Assembly: GCF_041361345.1 (NCBI RefSeq)
Contig: NZ_JBGKAD010000005.1
Span: 156,337 to 220,336 of the forward strand
DNA: 64,000 bases
Reading direction: 5' to 3'
Source: Halobaculum sp. MBLA0147
GTDB taxonomy: Archaea; Halobacteriota; Halobacteria; Halobacteriales; Haloferacaceae
Part shown: in pieces, positions 44,833-53,848 of the stretch
Layout: the number at the start of each line of letters is the position of its first letter
Numbering within the stretch: the stretch's first letter is position 1
The notes under the pieces: generated by a model
What the model was told of the DNA's origin: nothing
What the model saw: the letters and a program-made list of their open reading frames with translations, nothing else
Databases searched by the model: none
Translations under genes and position numbers: made by a program

Positions 44833-44850
44833 CCACCGATTCATGCGATT
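44600..44850 (+). ncRNA. Candidate reRNA/omegaRNA (sotRNA) of the tnpB element
   Basis: In TnpB elements, including haloarchaeal ones where sense-overlapping transcripts have been reported, the guide RNA covers the 3' end of tnpB and runs over the right end. Here the scaffold would end at about 44832 and the guide would be the first bases of the P450 3' part (CCACCGATTCATGCGATT). Boundaries at the 5' side are a guess. Confidence 0.5.
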
Positions 44851-45387
44851 CCTCGCATGACGACTGAACGGGTTGATGTCGGAGATTACACACTGCCGGC
44901 AGAGATTCCGGTCTTGTGTAGTGTGTGGAGTCTGCATCGTGATCCACGCTTCTGGGACAAGCCGCTTCAGTTCGATCCAAGCCGGTGGGCCGATACTGAT
45001 CCACGGGATCGCGGATATGCGTTTATCCCGTTCGGTGGCGGGCCACGAATCTGTATTGGCCGCCACTTTGCGCAACTAGAGGCAAAAGCGACGCTCGCGA
45101 CGCTTTGCAACCAGTATCGCGTCACCGCACCGGATGATCTTGTCGTATCACCAAAAATGACGACTCAACCAGCGGATCCAGTACACGCCCGGTTCACGAA
45201 ACGGTGACTTTGTAACCAGGCGGGTGATACCGAACTGAGGATTCAACTAGATAGCTGTTGCTGTTGAGTTAGGATCATAGATAGCATGCCTGTGTTCTCA
45301 GAGCGTAGATGTATGGACAGTAGTGGCTTACACCAGCAAAGCTGCAACGATAATGCTAAATACACCACCCAACAAGTCAGAGGTATC

Positions 45388-46203
45388 ATGTCGGAACATG
45401 TGACCGCTGAGACGCCGACGGACCTACTTACAAACCTCTTCACAGAGCTAGAGGGTGAAACACTCCTCGTTGACCCGTCACCTGCTCTGTTAGACGGACT
45501 TGCAAGTCTCGATACCGACGTGTTACCGGAGACGGTTCATGCACTTGTTCAAGAGGAGCCGCTCAAGGATGCACGAGATGACTTCCTCACCGCATCAAGC
45601 CTTGCGGACCATGTTGAAGCGGACCGGCTCAGCTTGCGAGTGCTGGCTGGCGCTGGTGAAACACCACTCGTTGTGACTGCAGACACACTCTATACGATAG
45701 TCAACAACGCCGCACTGGAGCCGGTTGCAATTCCTGCTGACGATGCGTCCGTCATTGGGGATGTCTTCGGCGCGTACAACGACCTATTCGAGAGTGCAGA
45801 GCAGTTTGACCTTCGGATGCCAGGGCGAGCTCGTGCACTGGATCGGTTGGAGACGGACGTTGGAACAGGGACGAAAGAGGACTTTGAGGCAATCCTTGAG
45901 AGTGTGACTGAGGTGAGCGACGATACCGTTGATGTGGTGTCACTCGCGATTCTGGTCGCCGCCCGGAACCAAGCACTTCTCTACGATATATCGAAGTGGG
46001 GTGAGGATACGGGCGTCGCCTCAAAAGCAACCTTCTCGCGAACAAAGACCAACATTGAGGATATTGATCTTCTCGACACCGAGAAGGTACCGATCGATGT
46101 GGGACGACCACGCCTTCGGCTGTTGCTCGATGATGCCGATCTGACTGATGCAGATATCGAGGCATTTGCGGATGTCGCTGAAGAGAAGCTCGCGGATATC
46201 TGA
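45388..46203 (+). CDS. TbsP/DUF5821-like HTH regulator, copy 2
   Basis: A 271-aa paralogue of the genes at 37854 and 58666, with the same winged-helix signature (Y-D-I-S-K-W-G-E-D-T, F-S-R-T-K-T-N-I-E-D). The ATG at 45388 is chosen over an upstream in-frame ATG at 45286 because GCTAAATAC lies 29 nt before it and the protein then aligns with its paralogues. It follows the P450 end by 180 bp and may regulate the P450 region (inference). Confidence 0.75.
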   Translation: MSEHVTAETPTDLLTNLFTELEGETLLVDPSPALLDGLASLDTDVLPETVHALVQEEPLKDARDDFLTASSLADHVEADRLSLRVLAGAGETPLVVTADTLYTIVNNAALEPVAIPADDASVIGDVFGAYNDLFESAEQFDLRMPGRARALDRLETDVGTGTKEDFEAILESVTEVSDDTVDVVSLAILVAARNQALLYDISKWGEDTGVASKATFSRTKTNIEDIDLLDTEKVPIDVGRPRLRLLLDDADLTDADIEAFADVAEEKLADI

Positions 46204-46414
46204 TAGCACTCCTCCGATCTTCTGCACTTAATAAACATCTCTAATTGAACATATTATTTTATTTATAAACTATTCTATTGACTGAACAGATTATAAAACG
46301 CCAGGTAAATCAGGGTACTACCATCACTTCCACGCTGTGGGGCTGTGAGAATACTTGATCAGCATATCGTGAAACGCTGTGAGCCGAACACCCTTCCCAC
46401 CACGGTGCATATGA

Positions 46415-47305
46415 GTGATAATGCGTATTCTCGTTGTCGGTGCCACTGGATTCGTTGGTCGAAGACTCGTTAAGACGCTCAACTCCGCCGGCCACGATGT
46501 CGTCGCGTTCTCTCGAAGTGTAAGCCAATCGACATTCGCTGAGGATATCGAAATCTTCGAAGGAGATCTTGAGGACCCGGCCACGCTGGACGGCCTGTGT
46601 GACGGAGTTGACGTTGCGTACTACCTGATCCACTCGCTGACAGCGGAGAACTTCGCTGACCTGGATCGGACCTATGCGCGTCGATTTCGCGAACTGGCCT
46701 CAGCCGCTGGTGTTGATCGGGTCGTCTATCTGAGCGGGATTAGTGGCGATGAACGCGACCTGTCGCCACATCTTGCATCTCGCCGCGAGGTTGAGTCGGT
46801 GCTTGAAGCGGGTACGTTCGATCTGACCGTACTCCGGGCAGCGATCATCGTCGGGCCTGGGAGCGCGAGTTTCCGGATCGTTGACGATCTGACCGACCGA
46901 CTGCCAGTGATGACGGTCCCGAAATGGGTCCGGACGCCGTGTCAGCCGATCGGTATCGACGACGCGATCGCCTACCTCGTCGGCGTCCTTGATGTTGACG
47001 AGACTCGCGGTAGCATCTACGACATCGGCGCACCCGACGTGTGGTCATACGAGTCGCTATTGCGCGTCACCGCCGAGCAGAAGGGGAAGCGTGTGCTTAT
47101 CGTGCCGGTGCCGGTGATGTCTCCCGGGCTCTCATCACACTGGCTCCGGCTCACGACGGATGTGCAGTACGCTATTGCACGGCCACTGGCTGAAAGTATG
47201 CGCCACCCAGTCACTGTTGATCCTGAACGAGACCTGCAGTCAGTCGTGCCTATCAAACAGACGTCCGTTGAGACTGCAGTCCAGCGGGCGCTCGCCGAAA
47301 AGTGA
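46415..47305 (+). CDS. NmrA/SDR-like NAD(P)-binding protein
   Basis: A 296-aa atypical short-chain dehydrogenase. The N-terminal G-A-T-G-F-V-G-R loop binds NAD(P); V-A-Y-Y-L-I-H-S-L and V-V-Y-L-S-G-I-S-G-D-E follow the NmrA/SDR_a5 pattern. A start 6 nt downstream (MRILVV) is equally good. The closing region (T-T-D-V-Q-Y-A-I-A-R-P-L) is typical of larger NAD(P)H-binding proteins of this type. Substrate unknown. Confidence 0.8.
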   Translation: MIMRILVVGATGFVGRRLVKTLNSAGHDVVAFSRSVSQSTFAEDIEIFEGDLEDPATLDGLCDGVDVAYYLIHSLTAENFADLDRTYARRFRELASAAGVDRVVYLSGISGDERDLSPHLASRREVESVLEAGTFDLTVLRAAIIVGPGSASFRIVDDLTDRLPVMTVPKWVRTPCQPIGIDDAIAYLVGVLDVDETRGSIYDIGAPDVWSYESLLRVTAEQKGKRVLIVPVPVMSPGLSSHWLRLTTDVQYAIARPLAESMRHPVTVDPERDLQSVVPIKQTSVETAVQRALAEK

Positions 47306-47369
47306 CGAAAGAGTTGGTATCGAGTAATTCTCGAACATCGCCGTCGGAACCAGAAAACTGCAAGACCGC

Positions 47370-48851
47370 TCACGGTTCGAGTGTGGCTTTGACCCACTGC
47401 GTCCCTAACCCATAGGCACGTTGTACCGTTCGGCGTGTCTGGGGTGAGAGTGCTGTGAGGACCCCGACAAACACGATCAGACAGACGAGCGCAGCACTGA
47501 TAGCAATGGATGTCAGTCCAACGCCGACACGAGAGAGGAACTGTGTCGTCGCCACAGTCGCAAGCGCGGCCGCTACGAAAGTCAGCGTAAGACGCACCAC
47601 GAGTTGTGTATCACGAGGTACTCGGCCGAATGTCGTCCGACTGTAGTATGCGACCACCACGAAGATGGCGAGGTTCATCACCACGTACCCTGCTGCACCG
47701 GCGACCGCTCCATACTTTGCACCAAACACCGCCGGGATCGGTGTGGCGATAGCGAGTCCCACTACTTTCGTTAGGAAACTCAGATCTGGCCGGTTAGCGC
47801 CCTCAATTGCGTGTGACAACAGCGTCCAGAAGCCACGCAAAACGTTCACGCCACCAACTAAGAGCACTGTCGTCGAAAACACTGTAGGCACGTCTGCGAA
47901 CGCAATCTGCGCGACCACATTGTGCGCACCGAGGAGGTAGCCGAACACGATGACGGTGACCCCGGTCCCACCGGTGATCGCACCGTCAAGATACGCAAAT
48001 GTTGACTCGCCACTGGCGGCATCACCGCTCACTTTGCTCAACAGTGGCGCAGAAAGACGCCACGAGATCGTCGCTCCGAGATCGGCGAAGCGATCTGCTG
48101 CTTCATACACACCGACAGCTGCCGGTGTTGCCACGATGCCCAGCACCAACGTCGGCATATTGTACGAGAACCGATCGAGAATCTGGTCTGGGACACTCCA
48201 CTTCGCGAAGTCCCAGGCTCGTCGGATGTGGTGACGCGTCGGCAGACGCGGGCGGACACCAAGCAGTATTAACACAGGGAGGAGCGTCACGCCACGAGCC
48301 GCTGCGACGACGAGCATGATGTCGCCGGCAGTCGAGACAAATGGATTCAGTGCGAGTAGGACTCCAAGACGGAGGGCAGACTGCCCAGCATTCAACCAGG
48401 TCTGGTAGCTCGGGTACCCGACCGCGCCAAAGAGGCTGTCTGTGACGACCGAGACAGCGGTCGACACGGCCAGGAGTGCCGCCGGGACGAGCAGCCCAGG
48501 TTCGAGGACCGTCCGCGCTGTGAGTGCGTCAAGCGCTAGCCCGGTGACAAGCCCGCCGATACTGAGATACGCAACCGTGAACAGAACGGTCACACCAAGA
48601 TATGCTGCCGCATCTTCGCCGGGTTCACTACCGATTTTGTGGAGTGTCTGGCTGAGTCCACGAACTGGGCGGAGCAGCAGTGCAATCCCGATAGCTGCAA
48701 AAAAATACGTTCCAGTCGCAGCGGGGCTCGTCACCGCAGCGTAGACCACACCCGTCAGGACGTACAGAGTCGTCGAGACGATCGCACCCCCGCCTGTCCG
48801 GATGGACGAATCAAGCAGATCAATTTCGTCGCCGTCTCTGGTTTCGACCAC
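47370..48851 (-). CDS. Polysaccharide-flippase-like membrane protein (MOP superfamily)
   Basis: A 493-aa protein with about 12-14 hydrophobic segments spread along its length, the layout of Wzx/RfbX and MATE transporters. Motifs include K-W-S-V-P-D-Q-I-L-D-R and A-D-R-F-A-D-L-G, as in haloarchaeal oligosaccharide flippases. GTG start at 48851. It may move lipid-linked glycans or another lipid. No glycosyltransferase gene is nearby, so the substrate is open. Confidence 0.75.
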   Translation of the reverse strand: MVETRDGDEIDLLDSSIRTGGGAIVSTTLYVLTGVVYAAVTSPAATGTYFFAAIGIALLLRPVRGLSQTLHKIGSEPGEDAAAYLGVTVLFTVAYLSIGGLVTGLALDALTARTVLEPGLLVPAALLAVSTAVSVVTDSLFGAVGYPSYQTWLNAGQSALRLGVLLALNPFVSTAGDIMLVVAAARGVTLLPVLILLGVRPRLPTRHHIRRAWDFAKWSVPDQILDRFSYNMPTLVLGIVATPAAVGVYEAADRFADLGATISWRLSAPLLSKVSGDAASGESTFAYLDGAITGGTGVTVIVFGYLLGAHNVVAQIAFADVPTVFSTTVLLVGGVNVLRGFWTLLSHAIEGANRPDLSFLTKVVGLAIATPIPAVFGAKYGAVAGAAGYVVMNLAIFVVVAYYSRTTFGRVPRDTQLVVRLTLTFVAAALATVATTQFLSRVGVGLTSIAISAALVCLIVFVGVLTALSPQTRRTVQRAYGLGTQWVKATLEP

Positions 48852-48961
48852 TATCTACAGGAAGCGCTCCAGCGACAAAACGCACGTGCCGACAGTGGAT
48901 TGCTGCGTTGGTAGTCGGTGCCGACCCGGGTGAGTTGAACAGCTTGCTCGCTGGTCGGGGT

Positions 48962-48987
48962 CGCGTGTGCGTGCACGCGCACGCGCG
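48962..48987. promoter_or_regulatory. Alternating CG/TG tract upstream of the flavoprotein promoter
   Basis: Twenty-six bases of uninterrupted pyrimidine-purine alternation, almost an inverted repeat, ending just before the TATA box AATATATC at 48993-49000. Such tracts favour Z-DNA at high supercoiling. It may be an operator. Confidence 0.45.
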
Positions 48988-49023
48988 ACCCCAATATATC
49001 CCGCTTGGACACCAACAATACGT

Positions 49024-50805
49024 GTGAGCACATCAGACGACACAGCAGATGCGAGTGACTACGAGACAGAGTCAGTTGGTGTCCTCGTGATCGGGGCTGG
49101 CGCGGCAGGCGCTCGAGCAGCGATTGAACTCGCGGAGCGTGGTGTCACGGATCAACTTGTGCTCGGGAAACGCGGCCACGGCGACGCCCACACGACATGG
49201 GCTCGCGGTGGTATCAACGGCGCACTCGGGACACACGACCCAGACGACGACTGGGCGATCCATGCTGCGGATACGCTTCAGGAAGGCCACTTCGTTAACG
49301 ATCCCGGGAAAGTGGAGACGGTCACGCGAGCGATGCCCGAGCATCTCCGTGAACTAGATGACTGGGGCATGGACTTCTCGCGAACAGACGACGGCGAGAT
49401 TGATCAGCGGTACTTCGGTGCGCAATCATTCCGTCGAACCGCTTTCGCCGGTGACCATACTGGTGAGTCGTTACTCGACACACTCGTTGCCAGAGCACAG
49501 TCACTGTCGGTGCCATATCGTGAGAACCTGATGGTAACGAAGCTCGTCGCTGACGGCGATGAGGTGTATGGCGCCGTCGCGGTTGATCTCGACACCGGAC
49601 AGCCGACGCTAATTGAAGCCTCACAGGTGGTGCTCGCGGCCGGTGGCTATGCCGCAATCTACGACCGTCATACATCGCGTGACGACGAGAACAACGGCGA
49701 TGGTCCGGCGCTGGCACTCGATGCCGGCGCGTCGCTGATGGACACGGAGTTCGTCCAGTTCCACCCGACTGGGATGGCTGTCGACGAATCAGACCCTGAG
49801 TGGGAGCCGTGGCGTGGCCGACTCGTCACGGAGGCCGTTCGCGGTGAGGGCGGTCGACTGTACAACGCCGAGGGTGAGCGGTTCATGGAGCGGTACTCGC
49901 CGGATCAGATGGAGTTGGACGCTCGCGATGTCGTTGCACGTGCCATTGCACAGGAGGTTCGAGAGGGACGTGGCACGGAGAACGGTGGCGTCTACCTGGA
50001 TATCTCACACCGCGAGCGGTCGTTTGTCCGTGAACGACTGCCGCGGATGTACGAGCGATTCCAGGAGCTGGGTGTCGACCTCTCAGAGGAGCCCGTCGAG
50101 GTAGCGCCGACAGCCCACTACGGGATGGGTGGGGTTGCCGTCGACGACCACGGTGAGACGGATGTTGATGGCCTGTTCGCGATCGGTGAGACGATGGCAG
50201 GCGTCCATGGCGCCAACCGTCTGGGCGGTAACAGTCTCGCGGAGACGCTCGCGTTCGGTGCCGTCGCAGGCGAGCAAATCGCTGCTCGTGATCCTGAACC
50301 GGGGACCGTGCCGTCGACACTGCGTGACTCGCTCGTTGAGCCACACATCACCGGGCTCTCGACGCTGGCCAACAGTAGTGGCGACTACACGCCACGTGAG
50401 GTGCTCTCAGACCTCCAGACACTGATGTGGGAGCACGCGGGACTCCTCCGAGATGGCGACCAGCTCCGTGCAGGACTGGAGCAACTCGAGGCTGTCCGCA
50501 ATGCCGCCGATGACATGGCTGTCGGCCCGCTGGGGAGTCGGTCGTTCGAGTTCGCGATCGATGTTGGGTTCTCACTGACGGTTGCGGAGACAGTGCTACG
50601 TGGAGCGCTCGACCGTGAGGAGTCCCGTGGGGCACATTACCGAACGGACTTCCCTGAGCGTGACCCGGAATGGCGTCAGAATATCCACTACCACGCCGCG
50701 GATGTCGGCGTGACTACGACAACAGAGGCCGTCGGTGAGCCGAGTGAAGCGGTCCAAGCGGCACTCGACGAGGGCCACGAGCTCGACTACCACCAGTTGG
50801 AGTAA
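49024..50805 (+). CDS. SdhA/FrdA/NadB-family flavoprotein
   Basis: A 593-aa protein from the GTG at 49024, supported by a TATA box 27 nt upstream. FAD motif G-A-G-A-A-G near the N-terminus; H-T-T-W-A-R-G-G-I-N has the His position used for covalent FAD in SdhA/FrdA (NadB usually lacks it). Q-F-H-P-T-G, R-G-E-G-G and H-Y-G-M-G-G-V mark the substrate site. No iron-sulfur or membrane subunit genes are adjacent, so a soluble fumarate reductase, L-aspartate oxidase or other dehydrogenase are all possible. Confidence 0.8.
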   Translation: MSTSDDTADASDYETESVGVLVIGAGAAGARAAIELAERGVTDQLVLGKRGHGDAHTTWARGGINGALGTHDPDDDWAIHAADTLQEGHFVNDPGKVETVTRAMPEHLRELDDWGMDFSRTDDGEIDQRYFGAQSFRRTAFAGDHTGESLLDTLVARAQSLSVPYRENLMVTKLVADGDEVYGAVAVDLDTGQPTLIEASQVVLAAGGYAAIYDRHTSRDDENNGDGPALALDAGASLMDTEFVQFHPTGMAVDESDPEWEPWRGRLVTEAVRGEGGRLYNAEGERFMERYSPDQMELDARDVVARAIAQEVREGRGTENGGVYLDISHRERSFVRERLPRMYERFQELGVDLSEEPVEVAPTAHYGMGGVAVDDHGETDVDGLFAIGETMAGVHGANRLGGNSLAETLAFGAVAGEQIAARDPEPGTVPSTLRDSLVEPHITGLSTLANSSGDYTPREVLSDLQTLMWEHAGLLRDGDQLRAGLEQLEAVRNAADDMAVGPLGSRSFEFAIDVGFSLTVAETVLRGALDREESRGAHYRTDFPERDPEWRQNIHYHAADVGVTTTTEAVGEPSEAVQAALDEGHELDYHQLE

Positions 50806-50879
50806 CGGCCACACTCGCGTGAGCGACTGTGCTTGGTCGTAACCACACGTACTTCTGACTGGCACGCGAGAGGTCGACC

Positions 50880-52232
50880 GTGTCACAGCCGCCGCGAGCG
50901 CCAGGCTACTGGCCAGTGGTCGGACACACCATCCCGTTTCTTCGATCTCCGCTGTCGACGCTGGATCGGTGGGGCACCACTGACGATCCGATTGTATCTG
51001 CATCGGTCGCCGGGCGACGGGTGGTGATCATCACAGACCCGCGTGTCGCCCGGCAGGTCCTCGTCGACGCGCCGAACGACTATCGGAAAGCGGCGTTGCT
51101 CCGTGATCGGCTCGGCACGCTCCAGGGCGGGAGTCTCGTCCTGCTGGAAGGTGACGCGTGGCGTGAGCGGCGTGAGATGCTCACCTCGGCGTTCACGACC
51201 GACCGAGTCGCGGCCGTCGACGACATCACTGCGGCACACACAGACCGAGTACTTACTGACTGGCCGTCCGACGGGACAGTCGACCTCCAAGCAACGGCGC
51301 GTGACCTAACACTCGCCGTGCTCGCACGGGCGTTGTTCGGGCTGGATCTCACGGGCGGAGACACGCCGATCCATGCTGCCGCTGCGGACATTCTCGCTCG
51401 CCTCCGACTCGATTCTCCGTCGACGTACCTCCCGGAGTGGGTACCGACGCCGACCAACCGCCGGTTCCAGCGTGCCGTTGCGACCCTACACGATCGGCTT
51501 GACGCGATCGTCGACCAGCAGCGCGCAGATAGCGCTGACAGTGGCGACGACGGCGGCCTTCTGGGGACACTCGTCGCTGCGGGCGTCCCAACGAAAACGA
51601 TTCGTGACGAGTTGATCGCGTTCCTCTTTGCTGGATTCGACTCGACCGCGACTGCTCTCTCGTGTACTCTCGGGCTGCTCGCGGCGAACCCTGATCAGCA
51701 GGCATCGCTGGTGCAGGCACTTCTCCAGACTGTCGACGACGAGTCGGTCGCGGACGCCTCGTTGTCTGCGTGTGGACGGCTGGATGCAGTCCTCCGCGAG
51801 AGTCTTCGGCTCTACCCACCGCAGTATGTCCTGTTTCGAGAGCCGGTGACCGACGTATCGCTCGGCGGGTATCGAGTGTCAACTGGTACGCCGACCGTAG
51901 TTGCGCCGTGGGTGTATCACCACGATGCGGAGTTCTGGGACGACCCCGAGACGTTCCGCCCGGAGCGGTGGCTGGACGCTCGTGACGACGCTGAGAGCGG
52001 CGCAGAGAGGAGGCTTACTGACTCCGATCGTCCGGCTGTCGCGTACGCGCCGTACGGTGCCGGTCCACGGAGTTGCCTCGGCCGTCGGATGGCCAATCGC
52101 GTGCTTCGGACAGCGGTCGCCTTGATCTGCAGTCGCTATCGGCTCACACCGAGTGACGACCTCGTTGTTTCCGGCGGGCCAACGCTCGCGTTGTATGGCG
52201 GGCTGTCTGCTGGTGTGTCTCGGCGGGAGTGA
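50880..52232 (+). CDS. Cytochrome P450 (intact)
   Basis: A 450-aa P450 with a GTG start. The N-terminus P-P-R-A-P-G-Y-W-P-V-V-G-H matches the interrupted P450 upstream. I-helix F-A-G-F-D-S-T-A-T-A; ExxR in E-S-L-R-L-Y-P-P; haem loop Y-G-A-G-P-R-S-C-L-G. It has no membrane anchor, as in CYP174-like haloarchaeal enzymes. It follows the flavoprotein by 75 bp in the same direction. It could partly replace the disrupted paralogue. Confidence 0.9.
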   Translation: MSQPPRAPGYWPVVGHTIPFLRSPLSTLDRWGTTDDPIVSASVAGRRVVIITDPRVARQVLVDAPNDYRKAALLRDRLGTLQGGSLVLLEGDAWRERREMLTSAFTTDRVAAVDDITAAHTDRVLTDWPSDGTVDLQATARDLTLAVLARALFGLDLTGGDTPIHAAAADILARLRLDSPSTYLPEWVPTPTNRRFQRAVATLHDRLDAIVDQQRADSADSGDDGGLLGTLVAAGVPTKTIRDELIAFLFAGFDSTATALSCTLGLLAANPDQQASLVQALLQTVDDESVADASLSACGRLDAVLRESLRLYPPQYVLFREPVTDVSLGGYRVSTGTPTVVAPWVYHHDAEFWDDPETFRPERWLDARDDAESGAERRLTDSDRPAVAYAPYGAGPRSCLGRRMANRVLRTAVALICSRYRLTPSDDLVVSGGPTLALYGGLSAGVSRRE

Positions 52233-52377
52233 CTGGTGGTTAGTCAGAATGAAGTAGACGATAACACAGTTTAGTGGCTCATATCGCTAGGGAAGCGACT
52301 AATACTCCACTATCGGTTGCGGTGCCGAAGGATCCAACAATTTGCCCGAGCTATGCTTAGCTACGGTGGCTCTCTGG

Positions 52378-52806
52378 TCACTGCCAGAACGATCGAATCC
52401 GCTTTGTGAGTCGCGATAGTACAGTCGAGAGTACGTCTCGCCAATCATCGGCAAACTCCGCATTCTCGCCGGGCGTTTTCGCATCTGGTGGTGGGTGGAT
52501 ATGGCCTCTCGTATTGTGGTCGTTCGGATGACGATCCCAACGCACCTCCCAATGATTGTCGTCTTGATATTGCTCGGAATAGTGAATGCTGAAGTCGTTT
52601 GTCTCATACCACCGGAGACGGAGGTACGCACGGGTAACGGCTCTGGGGAAGTACCCAGTATCGAAGTCAGTCAGAACTGAGTTTGGAGCGTACGTTGGAC
52701 GAACTTCGATGTTCTCAAACCGAACGTTCCCACGAAGGCTGCGGGCAATTTGATCAAGTACGTCAACATCGATTCTGCCAGTCCCGGATACGTCCTTCTC
52801 AGGCAT
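52378..52806 (-). CDS. TumE-like toxin candidate
   Basis: A 142-aa protein overlapping the end of the HTH gene by 8 nt. The His-rich stretch (W-E-V-R-W-D-R-H-P-N-D-H, R-G-H-I-H-P-P-P) and R-A-Y-L-R-L-R-W-Y are typical of the TumE (DUF6516-like) family, recalled rather than searched. The tail is basic and aromatic. Together with the upstream HTH gene it forms a likely toxin-antitoxin pair. Confidence 0.55.
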   Translation of the reverse strand: MPEKDVSGTGRIDVDVLDQIARSLRGNVRFENIEVRPTYAPNSVLTDFDTGYFPRAVTRAYLRLRWYETNDFSIHYSEQYQDDNHWEVRWDRHPNDHNTRGHIHPPPDAKTPGENAEFADDWRDVLSTVLSRLTKRIRSFWQ

Positions 52807-53365
52807 CGACCTGGCTTGTTGGCTGGCTGGATGTCGTGTCCCGTCGTGCCGCATCAAGGAGTTTCGCTCGCTGTTCGAGGGTGTACCACTGTGAAAGGGC
52901 CTCCCACCTACTGGCGACGGCTTCACCACTGTCGCTATCGGCGAGCGACACCTCGTCTGGTGAGTCAGCATCGAACTGTTCCCGGTACGTGGCGACTTGC
53001 TCGACTGTCTCTTGCAGTCGCTCGATTATCTCAGACTGAGTGTACTCCTGCCGGATTGACTCAACTCGCCGCCACTGGAGAAATGATTCGTTGCGTTCGT
53101 ATCGTACCGGCCGCCCGGCGTGTTCACGAACAATACCCATCTCAGTGAACCACTCAAGATAGTCACGAGCCGTCTCAGTGTCGCAGTCAGCACGGTCAGC
53201 AATAGCGGCTACCTTTGTCGGCTCACGGACTTGGAGGACCACATCCAGTAGCCGTTCTCTGGTCGAGCCCCCTTTCAGCACCTCTTCAGGGTCATCCCAT
53301 TCGCTGAAATCAGGGGGGTCTTCATCGGACGCGGGGATGTTGTCCGGTGTGTCGGTGATGTCCAT
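52799..53365 (-). CDS. Winged-helix protein, likely antitoxin (DUF7342-like)
   Basis: A 188-aa protein from the ATG at 53365. An acidic N-terminus is followed by a winged helix (V-A-A-I-A-D-R-A-D-C-D-T-E-T-A-R-D-Y-L) with V-R-E-H-A-G-R-P-V-R-Y-E-R as wing, then a helical region (Q-S-E-I-I-E-R-L-Q-E-T-V-E-Q). This HTH type is common before TumE-like genes in haloarchaea, as far as I recall. The upstream frame to 53605 lacks haloarchaeal composition. Confidence 0.65.
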   Translation of the reverse strand: MDITDTPDNIPASDEDPPDFSEWDDPEEVLKGGSTRERLLDVVLQVREPTKVAAIADRADCDTETARDYLEWFTEMGIVREHAGRPVRYERNESFLQWRRVESIRQEYTQSEIIERLQETVEQVATYREQFDADSPDEVSLADSDSGEAVASRWEALSQWYTLEQRAKLLDAARRDTTSSQPTSQVDA

Positions 53366-53848
53366 ACTCCCAGTAACAAGCTGCTCTGTGAAGAATCTCT
53401 TGGATCCTGAATAATTTCGGTAAGTGGTCCGAGAGGCACGGCTCGGTCGCTGGAAGTGGAAGTGGAAGTCGACTAGGTTATTTCGATATTGTATATTAGT
53501 TTGGAAATTGTGTAAACGCGAGTAGTGGACAGTGCATACTTGATCAACCTTGCGTGTACTCTGTGAACACGTCAGTTGTTCGTCTTGGGTGTCGACTACC
53601 AGCACCGCATCACGACAGTTGCCGTCGTGTCGACAGCCACACCAACGACAAAAATCCTGTTGTGAGTATTCGAGATTTTGACCTGTGATCCTGGTACCAC
53701 AGACGCCTGTGTGTTGTAGTTCACAAGCACACTACCTTTATGACATTCGAATCGCCGTACTGCCCGGTAACGGTGGTGTGAGGGTTTCACAATGGTGTTT
53801 CTACTCCGTCAGACCTATCCGTGAGACTGACGTAATATTGTACAGAGT

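Larger units (their letters stand above)
42472..45207 (+). pseudogene. Cytochrome P450 gene split by a tnpB element
   Basis: The 5' part (42472-43401, 310 codons) has the I-helix F-A-G-H-E-T-T-A-L and E-T-F-R of the ExxR motif, ending at L-Y. The 3' part (44833-45207) begins P-P-I-H-A-I-P-R and contains the haem-ligand loop F-G-G-G-P-R-I-C-I-G. Removing 43402-44832 joins them in frame as ...E-T-F-R-L-Y-P-P-I-H-A-I-P-R, restoring a normal 434-aa P450. No other damage is seen. While the element is present, the gene should yield only a haem-less fragment. Confidence 0.9.
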
